The notes under the pieces were generated by a model, which was given only the letters and a program-made list of their open reading frames with translations, was not told the origin of the DNA and searched no databases. Of a DNA stretch of 64,000 nt, positions 20,468-28,979 are shown one piece after another. Positions within the stretch are counted from its first letter, which is position 1; every line of letters starts with the position of its first letter. The position numbers and the translations under genes were made by a program. The DNA is from Hypericibacter sp049323455 (lineage in GTDB: Bacteria > Pseudomonadota > Alphaproteobacteria > Dongiales > Dongiaceae), in the NCBI GenBank assembly GCA_049323455.1, contig JBMONF010000004.1, forward strand, positions 111,842-175,841, in the 5' to 3' direction.

Positions 20468-21703
20468 CTATCCTCGACGGCGACGCCAGAGAGACCAGCG
20501 CCGCCGTTCCGCGTTGACATTTCCGAAGCGCCCGACCAGCGTCCGCAGCGCAGCGGTCGTCTTGCTCGACGGAGCGACGGCACAGAGCGGCTTGCCTGCG
20601 CTGGCTGCCTGCTGCGCGGCTTTCGGGTCATCGGGGAGGAGCAGATCGATCTTGCGGCCCAATGCGCGCTCGAATTCGGCACGCGCGAGCGCGGCGTCCC
20701 TGCTGCCGCAGCGGTTGGCCACGAGGAGGATGCGGGCGTTGGGTGCGGCCTGCTGCACCTGCGCCTGGACGCGGATGGCGTCGCGCAGGGCGGCGAGCGT
20801 CAGATCGGTGACGAGCAACACATCGGTTGCGGCGGCCAGCACGCGGCTGCGCGCCCGGATCGCGCCGCGCGGCAGGTCGACGACGATGCATTCGGCCTGC
20901 CGCTTGATGGCATCGAGCAGGAGCGTGACGCCGGCGGCATCGTAATGGACGTCCTCGTCGACCGGCTCCTCGGCGGCCATGACATGGAGCCGTTCGCCGA
21001 GCTTCACCGAGGCGCTGCTGATGAACAGGCTGTCGATGCGGGCGGGATGCTCGAGCGCTTCGCGCAGGCCGCGGGTGGGCTCGATATCGAGAGCCAGCGC
21101 GACCGTTCCGTTTTGGAGATCGAGATCCAGCAGGGTGGTGGGGCGCTTCTGCTCCTGCGCCAACAGCCAGGCGCAATTGACCGCTACGAGGCTCGCGCCG
21201 ACGCCGCCGCGCGCCCCGATCACCGCCACGACGCGGCGGTTATCGGCCTGGCCCGCGGTGGTCGGCGTGGTGATGCGGTTGATGGCCGCGGTGAGCGCCT
21301 TCTCGGTGATCGGCTTGACCAGGTAGTCGGCGACGCCCGCCTCGATCACCTCGTGATAGAACTGGACGTCGTTGACATTGCCGATCGCGATCACCTTCGT
21401 GTCGTCGATGAAGGAGGCGACGATCGGCAACAGGGCGTTGAGCGGCTTGGATTCGTCCGTCACGTCGACGATCAACAGGCCGGGTGTCGCGCTCTCGGCC
21501 AGGAATTCGAGCGCCTCCCGGCTGCCGCCGTCGCGCACCTGCGATTTGCCGAACAGCTGCTTGACGACGATGCTGACGACGCCGTGGGTCTGGTTGTCGG
21601 CGACGAAGGCGACGCAGTCGAGGCGTTGCGCGCTGGCGGCCTTGGGCGCCGGCGCGGCGGCGGCGTTGTCGTCCTTCTTGCTGCGCTTGGCGAATTTGAG
21701 CAT
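20468..21703 (-). CDS. cpaE: CpaE/TadZ pilus-localisation ATPase
   Basis: 411 residues: an atypical receiver domain (about 28-140) followed by a ParA/MinD-like ATPase. The deviant Walker A reads VIGARGGVGASLVAVN (lysine replaced at the usual position, as in many CpaE proteins), with DLDLQNGTVALALD as the Asp-containing switch. CpaE/TadZ positions the Tad machine at the cell pole. The last 20 residues are strongly basic and may bind membrane or DNA. Between cpaD (9 bases) and cpaF (3 bases). Confidence 0.9.
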   Translation of the reverse strand: MLKFAKRSKKDDNAAAAPAPKAASAQRLDCVAFVADNQTHGVVSIVVKQLFGKSQVRDGGSREALEFLAESATPGLLIVDVTDESKPLNALLPIVASFIDDTKVIAIGNVNDVQFYHEVIEAGVADYLVKPITEKALTAAINRITTPTTAGQADNRRVVAVIGARGGVGASLVAVNCAWLLAQEQKRPTTLLDLDLQNGTVALALDIEPTRGLREALEHPARIDSLFISSASVKLGERLHVMAAEEPVDEDVHYDAAGVTLLLDAIKRQAECIVVDLPRGAIRARSRVLAAATDVLLVTDLTLAALRDAIRVQAQVQQAAPNARILLVANRCGSRDAALARAEFERALGRKIDLLLPDDPKAAQQAASAGKPLCAVAPSSKTTAALRTLVGRFGNVNAERRRWSLWRRRRG

Positions 21704-21712
21704 CGGAGAGCG

Positions 21713-22372
21713 CTAGTCGGTCGTGCTGGTCGTGACCGGCGGATAGGTCTGGCCGGTGCGATAACGCTGAATCGATAGGCTCTGGCCTTCGCCATCGGCG
21801 GGCGGCAGCGATCGGCCCTGCGCGAGATCGTTCGGATTCTCGAGCATGAGGCCGAGATCGATCGCGTTGGCGCAGCCGGGGTTGAGGATCGGGCGCTGCT
21901 CGGTGTCGAGCACGATCGGCGCGTTGTAGCCGGGGCAGGCGATCGGTGCGACCTGCGCCTTGATGGCCGTCACGCCGATCTCGTCGGGATCGCCGTTCGC
22001 GGCGGCCGGCGCCAGCTCGACGACGAGACCGCGCGCCGCGAGCACGCGGCGCACTTCGCCGAGCCGATCGGCGGCGAGCCCCGCGTCGGCTGCTGTGGGC
22101 AGGTTTGCCTTGAGGACGGCCCGGCTCCCGGAGCCGATCGACTGGCGGCTCAGGAACTCGATCAAGGCGGTCTTCTCGGCGCTATCGAGCGCGGCCGAGC
22201 GCGGCGCGAAACGGACCGGATGGGTAAGGGCGACCTTCTGGACCCGCGGTTCGGCCGGCGCCGTCGCCTGCTTCCAGGTTGCATAAGTGATGAGGCGTTC
22301 CTGGGGCTCGCAGCCTTGAAGCGCGGCCGGCAGAACGAGGGCGAGAAGAGCGAGGAACGCGGCGCGGGACAT
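21713..22372 (-). CDS. cpaD: CpaD-like pilus biogenesis lipoprotein
   Basis: 219 residues. Lipoprotein signal MSRAAFLALLALVLPAALQGC (lipobox LQGC), then a CpaD domain with RFAPRSAALDSAEKTALIEFL and the C-terminal CPGYNAPIV..ILNPGCANAIDLGLMLENPNDLAQG signature that includes the conserved Asn-Pro-Gly-Cys and Asn-Asp-Leu elements. It is an outer-membrane partner of the CpaC secretin. The open frame runs upstream into cpaC, but ATG at 22372 begins the signal peptide and lies 14 bases after the cpaC stop. Confidence 0.88.
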   Translation of the reverse strand: MSRAAFLALLALVLPAALQGCEPQERLITYATWKQATAPAEPRVQKVALTHPVRFAPRSAALDSAEKTALIEFLSRQSIGSGSRAVLKANLPTAADAGLAADRLGEVRRVLAARGLVVELAPAAANGDPDEIGVTAIKAQVAPIACPGYNAPIVLDTEQRPILNPGCANAIDLGLMLENPNDLAQGRSLPPADGEGQSLSIQRYRTGQTYPPVTTSTTD

Positions 22373-22386
22373 GGCTTTCCGCCCTC

Positions 22387-23799
22387 CTATTGCACCACGA
22401 ACCCGGCCGGCCCGTTGGCGCCGATCGCCGGCGCCGGGGCCCCTTCCGAGGAGGGCTGGCCGTTCGAGCCATAGGCGAGCTTCTGGCTTCCTTCGGGGCC
22501 GTCGGTGGCGTCCGTGGGCGCGGCCATGCGCGGCGCCGAAACCGGCTGAACGATGTAGGGCGTGACCAGGATCACCAGCTCGCTCTCGTCGCGTTGGAAC
22601 GAGTCGGACTTGAACAGCTCGCCCAGGATCGGGATGTCGCCGAGGCCGGGCACCTTGTCGGCGTCGATGCGCGAGTTGTTCTGGATCAGGCCGGCGATGG
22701 CGAAGCTCTGGCCGCTGGCCAGCTCGACCGTCGTCTCGGCGCGACGCGTGGTCAGGGCCGGGATGGTGAAGTTGCCGAGCTGAACGGCGCCGTTGTCGGT
22801 GAGGGCGCTTACCTCGGGTGCCACGCGCAGGCTGATGCGCCGATCGCCCAGCAGCGTCGGCGTGAAGGCGAGGCTGACGCCGAACTTCTTGAACGTGACC
22901 GTTATCACGTTGGTGTTGTCGCTCTGCGGCACGGGCACCGGGAACTCTCCGCCGGCAAGGAAGCTCGCCGTTTCGCCCGACACCGCGGTCAGGTTGGGTT
23001 CCGCCAGGAGCGTGACCAGGCCTTCGGTCGAGAGCGCGTCCACCAGCGCGTTGAGATCGACGCCGCCGGAACGGTATCGGAATGGAAACGTGTTGGTCGT
23101 CTGATTGGTCGTTTCGAGGTTGATCGCGCTGCTCGCAAAAGCGGGTGTCACCAGGCCGAAGGAGAACCCGCCGATGGCGATGGCCGTATCCCAATTGATG
23201 CCCAGCTGCTTGACCACGCTGCGCGACACCTCGGCGACGCGCACGCGCAGATTGATCTGGTTGGCGGCCGTGATGGAGAGATGGTTGATGACTTCCTCGC
23301 CCTCGGCGATGAAGCGGGTGGCGAGGCGGCGCGCATCTTCGGCCTCGGCAGCCGTCGAAACCGCACCTTCGAGGACGATGCCGGCATCCACGGAATGGGC
23401 CGTGATGTCGCCGTCCGGCACCACGCGCTTCAGCTCCTCGAGGAGGCGCGACAGATTGTGCGAGACGACAATGGTCGAACTCATGATCACATGCTCGGCC
23501 TCGTCGACGGCGTAGAGCGTGGTCTCGCCGGACTTCTTGCCCAGCACATAGATGAGGCGCGGCGACTTGACGGCCACATCGGCGATGTCCGGGTTGGCGA
23601 CGAAGACCGAAGCGGCCGGCTGGTCGAGGCGGATGAGCGTGCCTTCGTTGCGCTCGATCTGGATCCTTGCGCCGTTGGCGGCGAATTGCTCCTGTGCCAC
23701 GGCGGGCGCGGGCAGGGCGGCCGAGCAGACCAGGGCGGCGAGCGCGAAGAAGGCGACGGCCAGCCGTCGCGGGGTCAGGCGCATGGCGGGGCCTTTCAT
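22387..23799 (-). CDS. cpaC: CpaC/RcpA outer-membrane secretin
   Basis: 470 residues. Signal peptide (about 1-35, cleavage after AVAQ), N-terminal pilus/BON-type domain (NEGTLIRLDQPAASVFVANPDIADV), a short BON-like region, and a C-terminal secretin domain with VTLLAEPNLTAVSGETASFLAGGEFPVP and VPGLGDIPILGELF. Forms the outer-membrane channel of the Tad pilus. ATG at 23799 overlaps the cpaB stop (ATGA); the ATG five codons later is an alternative. Confidence 0.93.
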   Translation of the reverse strand: MKGPAMRLTPRRLAVAFFALAALVCSAALPAPAVAQEQFAANGARIQIERNEGTLIRLDQPAASVFVANPDIADVAVKSPRLIYVLGKKSGETTLYAVDEAEHVIMSSTIVVSHNLSRLLEELKRVVPDGDITAHSVDAGIVLEGAVSTAAEAEDARRLATRFIAEGEEVINHLSITAANQINLRVRVAEVSRSVVKQLGINWDTAIAIGGFSFGLVTPAFASSAINLETTNQTTNTFPFRYRSGGVDLNALVDALSTEGLVTLLAEPNLTAVSGETASFLAGGEFPVPVPQSDNTNVITVTFKKFGVSLAFTPTLLGDRRISLRVAPEVSALTDNGAVQLGNFTIPALTTRRAETTVELASGQSFAIAGLIQNNSRIDADKVPGLGDIPILGELFKSDSFQRDESELVILVTPYIVQPVSAPRMAAPTDATDGPEGSQKLAYGSNGQPSSEGAPAPAIGANGPAGFVVQ

Positions 23800-24794
23800 T
23801 GCTCGAAGACCAGTTGCTCGATTTTGCTGCCTTGGACGACCTGGACCTTGACGCCGGGGCTGGATTTCAGTGTCAGCAGGCGGCTGACCTCGCTATCGAG
23901 GGTGTAAGTCTCGCCGCGCCGGGGCATGTCGGGCTCGTGCGCGCCGTCCTCTTGGGTTCCGGCCAGGGTGGCGTCGTCCGCCGGTCCGCCGGCCAGGGTC
24001 TGCGGTGCTTGCATTGCCGAAGACGGTTCGACGCCGGAGCCGGCCGTACCGGGTTCGATGGCGGCCGAGGCGGGCAGATCCTGGTCGGGCTTGGCGAGGC
24101 TGCGCAGGCTGAGCTGGATGCGGCCCAACTCGACCGCTACCGCAATCATCTCCGCCTGTTTGGGCGTGACCTCGAGCGTGGCCGTCTTGCCGTCGACAGG
24201 TTCGCCTTTCAGGTCGTCGAGCGTCCGGCCGATGGCCAGCACGCGAATGTTCTCGAGCACCGTCTCGCTGGCGCGACGCTTGTCATTGCCTTCGCCGTTC
24301 TGCTCCGGCAGACCGTGGGTCAGCAGCAGGTCAACGCGGTCGCCGGGCAGGATCAGGCCATCGATGCCGGAAGTGTCGCTTATGCCGATCGCGACGGCGC
24401 GCATGCCAGGCCTGAGCACGGCTGCAAGAAAGCCGCGCTCGCCCGGCTTGACGATGGCCGTGCCCTGGACCGGCTCGCCGGCGCCGATGCCCCGGCGCAC
24501 CACCGCACCGATCAGATCGTCGACCTTGGCGCTGGCTTCTACGAAATAGCCCGGTGTGATCGCATTCTCGGGCCATGGCTGCCATTTCAGATGCTCGGGC
24601 TTGAGCAGCGTGCCGGCCGGAAGATCGGCGGCCGCCACGAGAATGCTGGCGTTGCTGGGCGGGGGCGGCGCCGGTTGGGCGACCATCGGCTGCTCGGCCG
24701 GGCGCTGCGCGATCAGGACGGTGCGGGCGATATAGGCGGCCGTGCCGGCGATCAGCAGAGCGGCCACAAGCAGGATCAGGCTGCGCGCCGACAT
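23796..24794 (-). CDS. cpaB: CpaB/RcpC pilus assembly protein
   Basis: 332 residues: an N-terminal membrane helix (LILLVAALLIAGTAAYIARTVLI), a SAF domain (ASILVAAADLPAGTLLKPEHLKWQPWP) and the RcpC-like domain (LPGDRVDLLLTH..VLENIRVLAIG). Periplasmic component linking the inner platform to the secretin. Second gene of the cpaABCDEF-tadBC operon, 10 bases after cpaA. Confidence 0.92.
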   Translation of the reverse strand: MSARSLILLVAALLIAGTAAYIARTVLIAQRPAEQPMVAQPAPPPPSNASILVAAADLPAGTLLKPEHLKWQPWPENAITPGYFVEASAKVDDLIGAVVRRGIGAGEPVQGTAIVKPGERGFLAAVLRPGMRAVAIGISDTSGIDGLILPGDRVDLLLTHGLPEQNGEGNDKRRASETVLENIRVLAIGRTLDDLKGEPVDGKTATLEVTPKQAEMIAVAVELGRIQLSLRSLAKPDQDLPASAAIEPGTAGSGVEPSSAMQAPQTLAGGPADDATLAGTQEDGAHEPDMPRRGETYTLDSEVSRLLTLKSSPGVKVQVVQGSKIEQLVFEQ

Positions 24795-24804
24795 GGCTGA
24801 GGCC

Positions 24805-25323
24805 TCAACCTTGCATCATCAGGATGACTGCGACGGTGAGCCCGCCGAAGCCGATGGCGGCGCCGTAAGGCACGTCCTTCTGCGGCCGCAAATCCAACGC
24901 CGGGCTATCGGTGGCATGGGGGCCGGTCGCTGCGGCCAAGTGCGTCGGGAAGCGGCGGCGCACCAGCATGGACAGGGCGATGACGCCGCCTGACAGCGTG
25001 GTGGCCATCAGGAACTCGGGAAACAGCGCGGGGCCTGCCCATAGCGTGCCGACGGCGAACAGCTTGGCGTCGCCGCCGCCTATCCATCCCATGGTGAAGA
25101 AGAAAAACCCGACGACCAGTGCGACGGCGGCGGCGACCAGCGCCATCGGCCAATCGACCGGCGCAACCGACGCGATCACATGGGCCGGATAGAGCAGGAG
25201 CAGCGCCAGCGTCAGACGGTTGGGCAGCTTCAGCCACAGCATGTCTTGTGCGGCGGCGCCCAGCAGCACGCCCGCATAACATGCTATGATGATCAAATGA
25301 ACGACCGAGCTCAGCGTGATCAA
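24805..25323 (-). CDS. cpaA: CpaA/TadV prepilin peptidase
   Basis: About 173-residue polytopic membrane aspartyl protease that cleaves the leaders of Flp pilin and TadE/F pseudopilins. Seen: first catalytic Asp in GAAAQDMLWLKLPNRLT and the second in MGWIGGGDAKLFA, with hydrophobic helices between. Start is uncertain: the open frame has an ATG at 25374, giving a Pro/Arg-rich head, while a TTG at 25323 has GAGGTG 5 bases upstream and begins immediately before the first helix. I favour the TTG. First gene of the minus-strand Tad operon, facing a CtrA-type box. Confidence 0.85.
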   Translation of the reverse strand: MITLSSVVHLIIIACYAGVLLGAAAQDMLWLKLPNRLTLALLLLYPAHVIASVAPVDWPMALVAAAVALVVGFFFFTMGWIGGGDAKLFAVGTLWAGPALFPEFLMATTLSGGVIALSMLVRRRFPTHLAAATGPHATDSPALDLRPQKDVPYGAAIGFGGLTVAVILMMQG

Positions 25324-25413
25324 CGGGGCACCTCGTCGCGATCGGCAAGGGGCGGAACGCCGAGGCGCGGGCAACGGCGCTTTCGGACGACGGTAAGCGA
25401 AGCACGCCCAGGC

Positions 25414-25428
25414 TTAAGGCTTGGTTAA
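25414..25428. promoter_or_regulatory. CtrA-type binding site TTAA-N7-TTAA
   Basis: TTAA at 25414-25417 and TTAA at 25425-25428 separated by exactly 7 bases, the full CtrA consensus. It lies between the divergent cpaA operon and tadG. A weaker TTAA-N7-TTTA occurs at 25577-25591, 25 bases before the tadG start. In Caulobacter the pilus genes are under CtrA control. Confidence 0.6.
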
Positions 25429-25615
25429 GACACGGGGCCGCTCGGCCGGCGCCTTGCCCGCGTTTCGTGAGGCATTTTGCGGGCACTGCGGCATCGAGAC
25501 GCGGGCACCAACCGCGCGGAAACGCAAACACCGATCGCGGTGATCGGCGCGAATTCGTCGCAAGCCCGATCCATCCTTAAAGATTCCTTTAGAGGGGCGC
25601 GGCTATGGGAAGCCC

Positions 25616-27346
25616 ATGATCCGACAACATTGGCTCGCCCAAGGTTGGCGCCGCTTTGCCGTGCTGGTCGGCGATTTCGCCGTCGACCGCCGCGGTACCG
25701 TGGCGGCTTTCATGGCAGCGGCCATCATTCCGCTCATCGGCGCGCTCGGCCTCGCCACCGATGCGGCACGCGGCTACATGCTCAAGTCGCAGCTCTCGTC
25801 AGCGCTCGACGCCGCCGCACTCGCGGGCGGCAAGGTGATGTTTTCGGCCAACCGCGATGCCGACATTACCATGTATTTCAACGCCAATTTCCCCGCGAAC
25901 TACATGGGCTCGACGCTTACGGGCCCGACCATCACGGTGAACGCCGACCAGACCGTGCTGCATCTGGAAGCGAGCGCGACAATCAACACCACATTCATGC
26001 GGGTGCTGGGCTTCGACACGCTCACAGTCGCCGCGGCGACCGAGGTGACGCGCACCGTCGACATGCTCGATCTCGTGCTCTCGATCGACCTGTCGGGCTC
26101 GATGGGCAGCCCGATGTCGAAGATCCAGGGCGCGCGCGACGCGGCCACCAATCTGGTCAACATTCTCTATGGCAGCAACACGACGGCGCCCACCTACGTG
26201 GTGGACGGCACCACCTACTATCTGCTCAACATCGGCCTGGTGCCCTGGAACGCCAAGACCAACGTCTCGGTCACAAACCCGGCAACCGGCCTGCCGGTGG
26301 CATACGACCCGAGCCAAACCCAGGTCATCGCGCCGGGACAGCCGGGTTACGTGGCGTCCTTCACCAACCCGATCACGGGCCAGCCCGGCGTGCTGTACAA
26401 GGTGAACAACACGCCGGTTCCGCTGCTGCGCGCGCCGCCGGCGGGATGGAAAGGCTGCGTCTATGCGCGCTACATCGGCGATAGCGACAATACCGACGAC
26501 GCCGATCTGACCATCGGCCAGGTCACGGTCAGCGGCAAGCAATGGATGGGCTGGGATCCGATCCCGCCGCTCGAGGGGGAATCGCGTTCCGGTCGGTGGG
26601 GCAGTTCGGACGGCGAGCCCTCGAGCTCCTATTGGTACGACCGGAATCGAAGCTGCTATGGCGCCTATTGGAACGACAACCTGGCCGATCCCAATCATCC
26701 GGTCGCGGTGCCGGACCAACCCGCCTGGTGGCATCCCGCGGTGCCGACGATCAACAACGCGACCAGCAGTGACTGCACGGCCTGCCTCGCCTACAGCATC
26801 ACGCCGCTGACGCACGACAAGCAGCGCATCCTCGACGCCATCGCCGCGCTGACCACGCCCGCCGGCAACACCAACATTCCCCAGGGCCTCTACTGGGCCT
26901 GGGAAGTGCTGATGCCGAGCGTGCCTTTCACCGAGGCGGTCGAGACCGTGCCGTTCCCCCGCCAGCGCGCGATCGTGCTCCTGACCGACGGCGAGATCGT
27001 GGGCGGCAATGGCGATGCCTATGGCGGGCGGTTCGGCTCAGGCACCGGAGCCGGCACCACCACGAATTCGGCGCATGGCTACATGCCGTCGCCGCCGGAC
27101 TTGCCGAACACGCGCAACAACCTCAACAACCGCCTGCTCCGGCTCGCCGCCAACATCAAGGCGCAGGGTATCAAGCTCTATGTCATCCAGTTCGACAACA
27201 CGAACCCGGCTTTGACGGCGCTGCTCTCCGCGGTGGCGAGCGAGCCGAACGCGCCCTACTACTTCAACGCGCCCACCGTCGCCGAGTTGCAGGCGGCGTT
27301 CGACGAGATCGCCGCGAACCTCTCGAAGCTCCGCATCTCGATGTAG
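25616..27346 (+). CDS. tadG: TadG-like protein with von Willebrand A domain
   Basis: 576 residues. The N-terminal TadG region is DRRGTVAAFMAAAIIPLIGALGLATDAARGYMLK followed by SALDAAALAGG. A vWA domain follows, with metal-site DLSGSMGS starting at residue 158 and a later conserved VLLTDGEI. A long insert (about 195-390) of unusual Trp/Tyr/Asn-rich sequence separates the first and later vWA strands. TadG is an inner-membrane anchored envelope component of the Tad system, and vWA suggests metal-dependent adhesion. Divergent from cpaA across a CtrA-type box. Confidence 0.87.
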   Translation: MIRQHWLAQGWRRFAVLVGDFAVDRRGTVAAFMAAAIIPLIGALGLATDAARGYMLKSQLSSALDAAALAGGKVMFSANRDADITMYFNANFPANYMGSTLTGPTITVNADQTVLHLEASATINTTFMRVLGFDTLTVAAATEVTRTVDMLDLVLSIDLSGSMGSPMSKIQGARDAATNLVNILYGSNTTAPTYVVDGTTYYLLNIGLVPWNAKTNVSVTNPATGLPVAYDPSQTQVIAPGQPGYVASFTNPITGQPGVLYKVNNTPVPLLRAPPAGWKGCVYARYIGDSDNTDDADLTIGQVTVSGKQWMGWDPIPPLEGESRSGRWGSSDGEPSSSYWYDRNRSCYGAYWNDNLADPNHPVAVPDQPAWWHPAVPTINNATSSDCTACLAYSITPLTHDKQRILDAIAALTTPAGNTNIPQGLYWAWEVLMPSVPFTEAVETVPFPRQRAIVLLTDGEIVGGNGDAYGGRFGSGTGAGTTTNSAHGYMPSPPDLPNTRNNLNNRLLRLAANIKAQGIKLYVIQFDNTNPALTALLSAVASEPNAPYYFNAPTVAELQAAFDEIAANLSKLRISM

Positions 27347-27721
27347 GGGGCGGCGGTGGAAGCCGATCCCGGTCGGGTAGAACGCCTGTTCGTCGCTCCC
27401 CGCGGAAGCGCCAGGGCATGCACACAACGCCTCTTCTTTTTCTTTCGTCATCCCAGACGCCAGGCGAGCCCAAAGCCCTAAAGGGCTTTGGATTTGCGAG
27501 CCTTGCGACCTGCCTTCGCCGACCTTCCTTCGCCCGCCGGAGCACGGCCGAGACGCTGTACCGAATGCTTAGCAGCGGGCTTCGCGAAGGCGGGAGCGAA
27601 GCCGCTTCGGCTTCGCGCAGGCAGGTCTGGGATCCATGGCGGCATCAAGCTCGGCATCAACATGGGTCCCTGCTTTCGCAGGGACGACAATGGGGTAAAT
27701 CCCGCCCGAGCGGAACTCTCA
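27347..27721. repeat. intergenic region with palindromic repeat sequence
   Basis: 375 bases without a credible gene. It holds a perfect hairpin CAAAGCCCT/AGGGCTTTG (27471-27490), a hairpin GTCCCTGC-TTTC-GCAGGGAC (27666-27685) and GC-rich repetitive sequence between. The translated frame containing GPCFRRDD is typical of mobile intergenic repeats found scattered in alphaproteobacterial genomes, not of a gene. Confidence 0.5.
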
Positions 27722-28543
27722 TTACGTCCCCGCGCCGTAGCCCAGCTCGCGATAGAAGGGTTCGCACTCGCTCAGCAGGAGCTGCGTCTCTTCCGCACTG
27801 AGCTCGACCGGCGGGCGATAGTCGCTCTCGGTGCTGCCCTCCGGCGCGAAGCGCGGTTGATCGTTGATGCGCCGGCTCATGACGGCACGGTCGATGCCCT
27901 CGATCTCGACGAAGCGTTCCAGCCGCCGGATGTGAGATTCCGGATCGGCGACGAACTCTTCATACTTGAACAACAGAAACGCATCGCCGGCGAGACGTTG
28001 CATGGTACGGATGTTGCCGGCCCAGTGGCGGGCGAAGCGGCGCCAGTCGTGGGGCCCGCGAAAATCGCCCGGCCAGCGGGCCTTGGCCGAGCGGGCGACC
28101 GGAAGCAGATCGCGATAGATCATCACATAGCGTGCGTCGGGCAGAAGCCGAGGCAGGATCGCGAAGCTGGTCTGACCGCGGATCTGATGCTTGATCCCCC
28201 AGCGCTCGAATCCCAGCGCTGCCGCATCGTCGCGATAAGTGCGCAGCAACAGACGGAAGGCGCCCACCAGGCTGCGCAGATAGGCGTCGTAGTCCGGAAA
28301 CAGGCTCGAGGCCTCGAAATCGGCCTTGTCCCTGACCAGAAGGTCGCGCGCCATCGCGATGACCTTGCGCTTGGCCTCGCCCTCGCGCTGGTAGTTGCGG
28401 ATCAGGTCCGGGAAGGTCTGCAGGAAGGCGAAGTTCTCGCCATAGATCACGATCTTGCCGGTGGAGTTGAGCAGCCGCTGCAGCAGGCTCGTACCGCAGC
28501 GCGTGGTCGGTCCGACAACGAGGACCGGCGGTTTGTCAGTCAC
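27722..28543 (-). CDS. sulfotransferase family protein
   Basis: 273 residues with the PAPS-binding loop VLVVGPTTRCGTSLLQRLLNST at the N-terminus and the second motif YVMIYRDLLPVARSAKARWP (about 140-160), followed by FLLFKYEEFVADPESHIRRLERFV typical of the Sulfotransfer_3 family. It probably transfers sulfate to an unknown acceptor. It is not closely similar to the sulfotransferase at 12151-13086. Twenty-five bases separate it from the hisI stop upstream, so they may be co-transcribed. Confidence 0.8.
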   Translation of the reverse strand: MTDKPPVLVVGPTTRCGTSLLQRLLNSTGKIVIYGENFAFLQTFPDLIRNYQREGEAKRKVIAMARDLLVRDKADFEASSLFPDYDAYLRSLVGAFRLLLRTYRDDAAALGFERWGIKHQIRGQTSFAILPRLLPDARYVMIYRDLLPVARSAKARWPGDFRGPHDWRRFARHWAGNIRTMQRLAGDAFLLFKYEEFVADPESHIRRLERFVEIEGIDRAVMSRRINDQPRFAPEGSTESDYRPPVELSAEETQLLLSECEPFYRELGYGAGT

Positions 28544-28568
28544 AGTCTTTTCTCCTCCGGCTCTGTCG

Positions 28569-28979
28569 TCAGAAACCGTAAAGGCTCTGGGGATCGACCA
28601 GCACTTCGGCGATGGTCTCGAGCCGCCCGCCGCGCCAGGCGCGGAAGAAGCAGGCGCGCCGGCCGGTGTGACAGGCGACGCCGGTCTGGTCCACCACGAG
28701 CAGCAGCGTGTCGCCGTCGCAGTCGACCCGCAACTCGACCAGGCGCTGGCGCTGCCCCGAGCTTTCGCCTTTGCGCCAGAGCCGGCCGCGCGAGCGCGAC
28801 CAGTAGCAGACCTCGCCGGTGGCGAGCGTCTCGGCCAGCGCCTCGCGGTTCATCCAGGCCATCATCAGCACTTCGCCGCTGTCGTGCTGCTGCGCGATCG
28901 CCGGCACGAGGCCATCTCGATCGAACACGACCGCTGCGGCGATCTCGGCCGGAAGCGTGCGCGCTGCCATGACAGTCAC
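28569..28979 (-). CDS. hisI: phosphoribosyl-AMP cyclohydrolase
   Basis: 136-residue HisI, third step of histidine synthesis (PR-AMP to ProFAR). Seen: GEVLMMAWMNREAL, YWSRSRGRLWRKGESSG, the Mg/Zn site DCDGD (D86, C87, D88, D90) and zinc ligands C103 and C110 in GVACHTGRRACF. There is no HisE domain fused, as usual in alphaproteobacteria. ATG overlaps the metC stop by 4 bases (ATGA), which couples it to a methionine gene and not to other his genes. Confidence 0.93.
   Translation of the reverse strand: MTVMAARTLPAEIAAAVVFDRDGLVPAIAQQHDSGEVLMMAWMNREALAETLATGEVCYWSRSRGRLWRKGESSGQRQRLVELRVDCDGDTLLLVVDQTGVACHTGRRACFFRAWRGGRLETIAEVLVDPQSLYGF

Noticed and set aside
18788..21778. 996-residue plus-strand ORF opposite cpaF and cpaE
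   Set aside because: Same composition artefact, spanning the antisense of two recognised Tad genes; no ribosome binding site or motif.
27488..28972. 494-residue plus-strand ORF containing GPCFRRDD
   Set aside because: The start lies in repeat sequence and the rest is antisense to the sulfotransferase and hisI.
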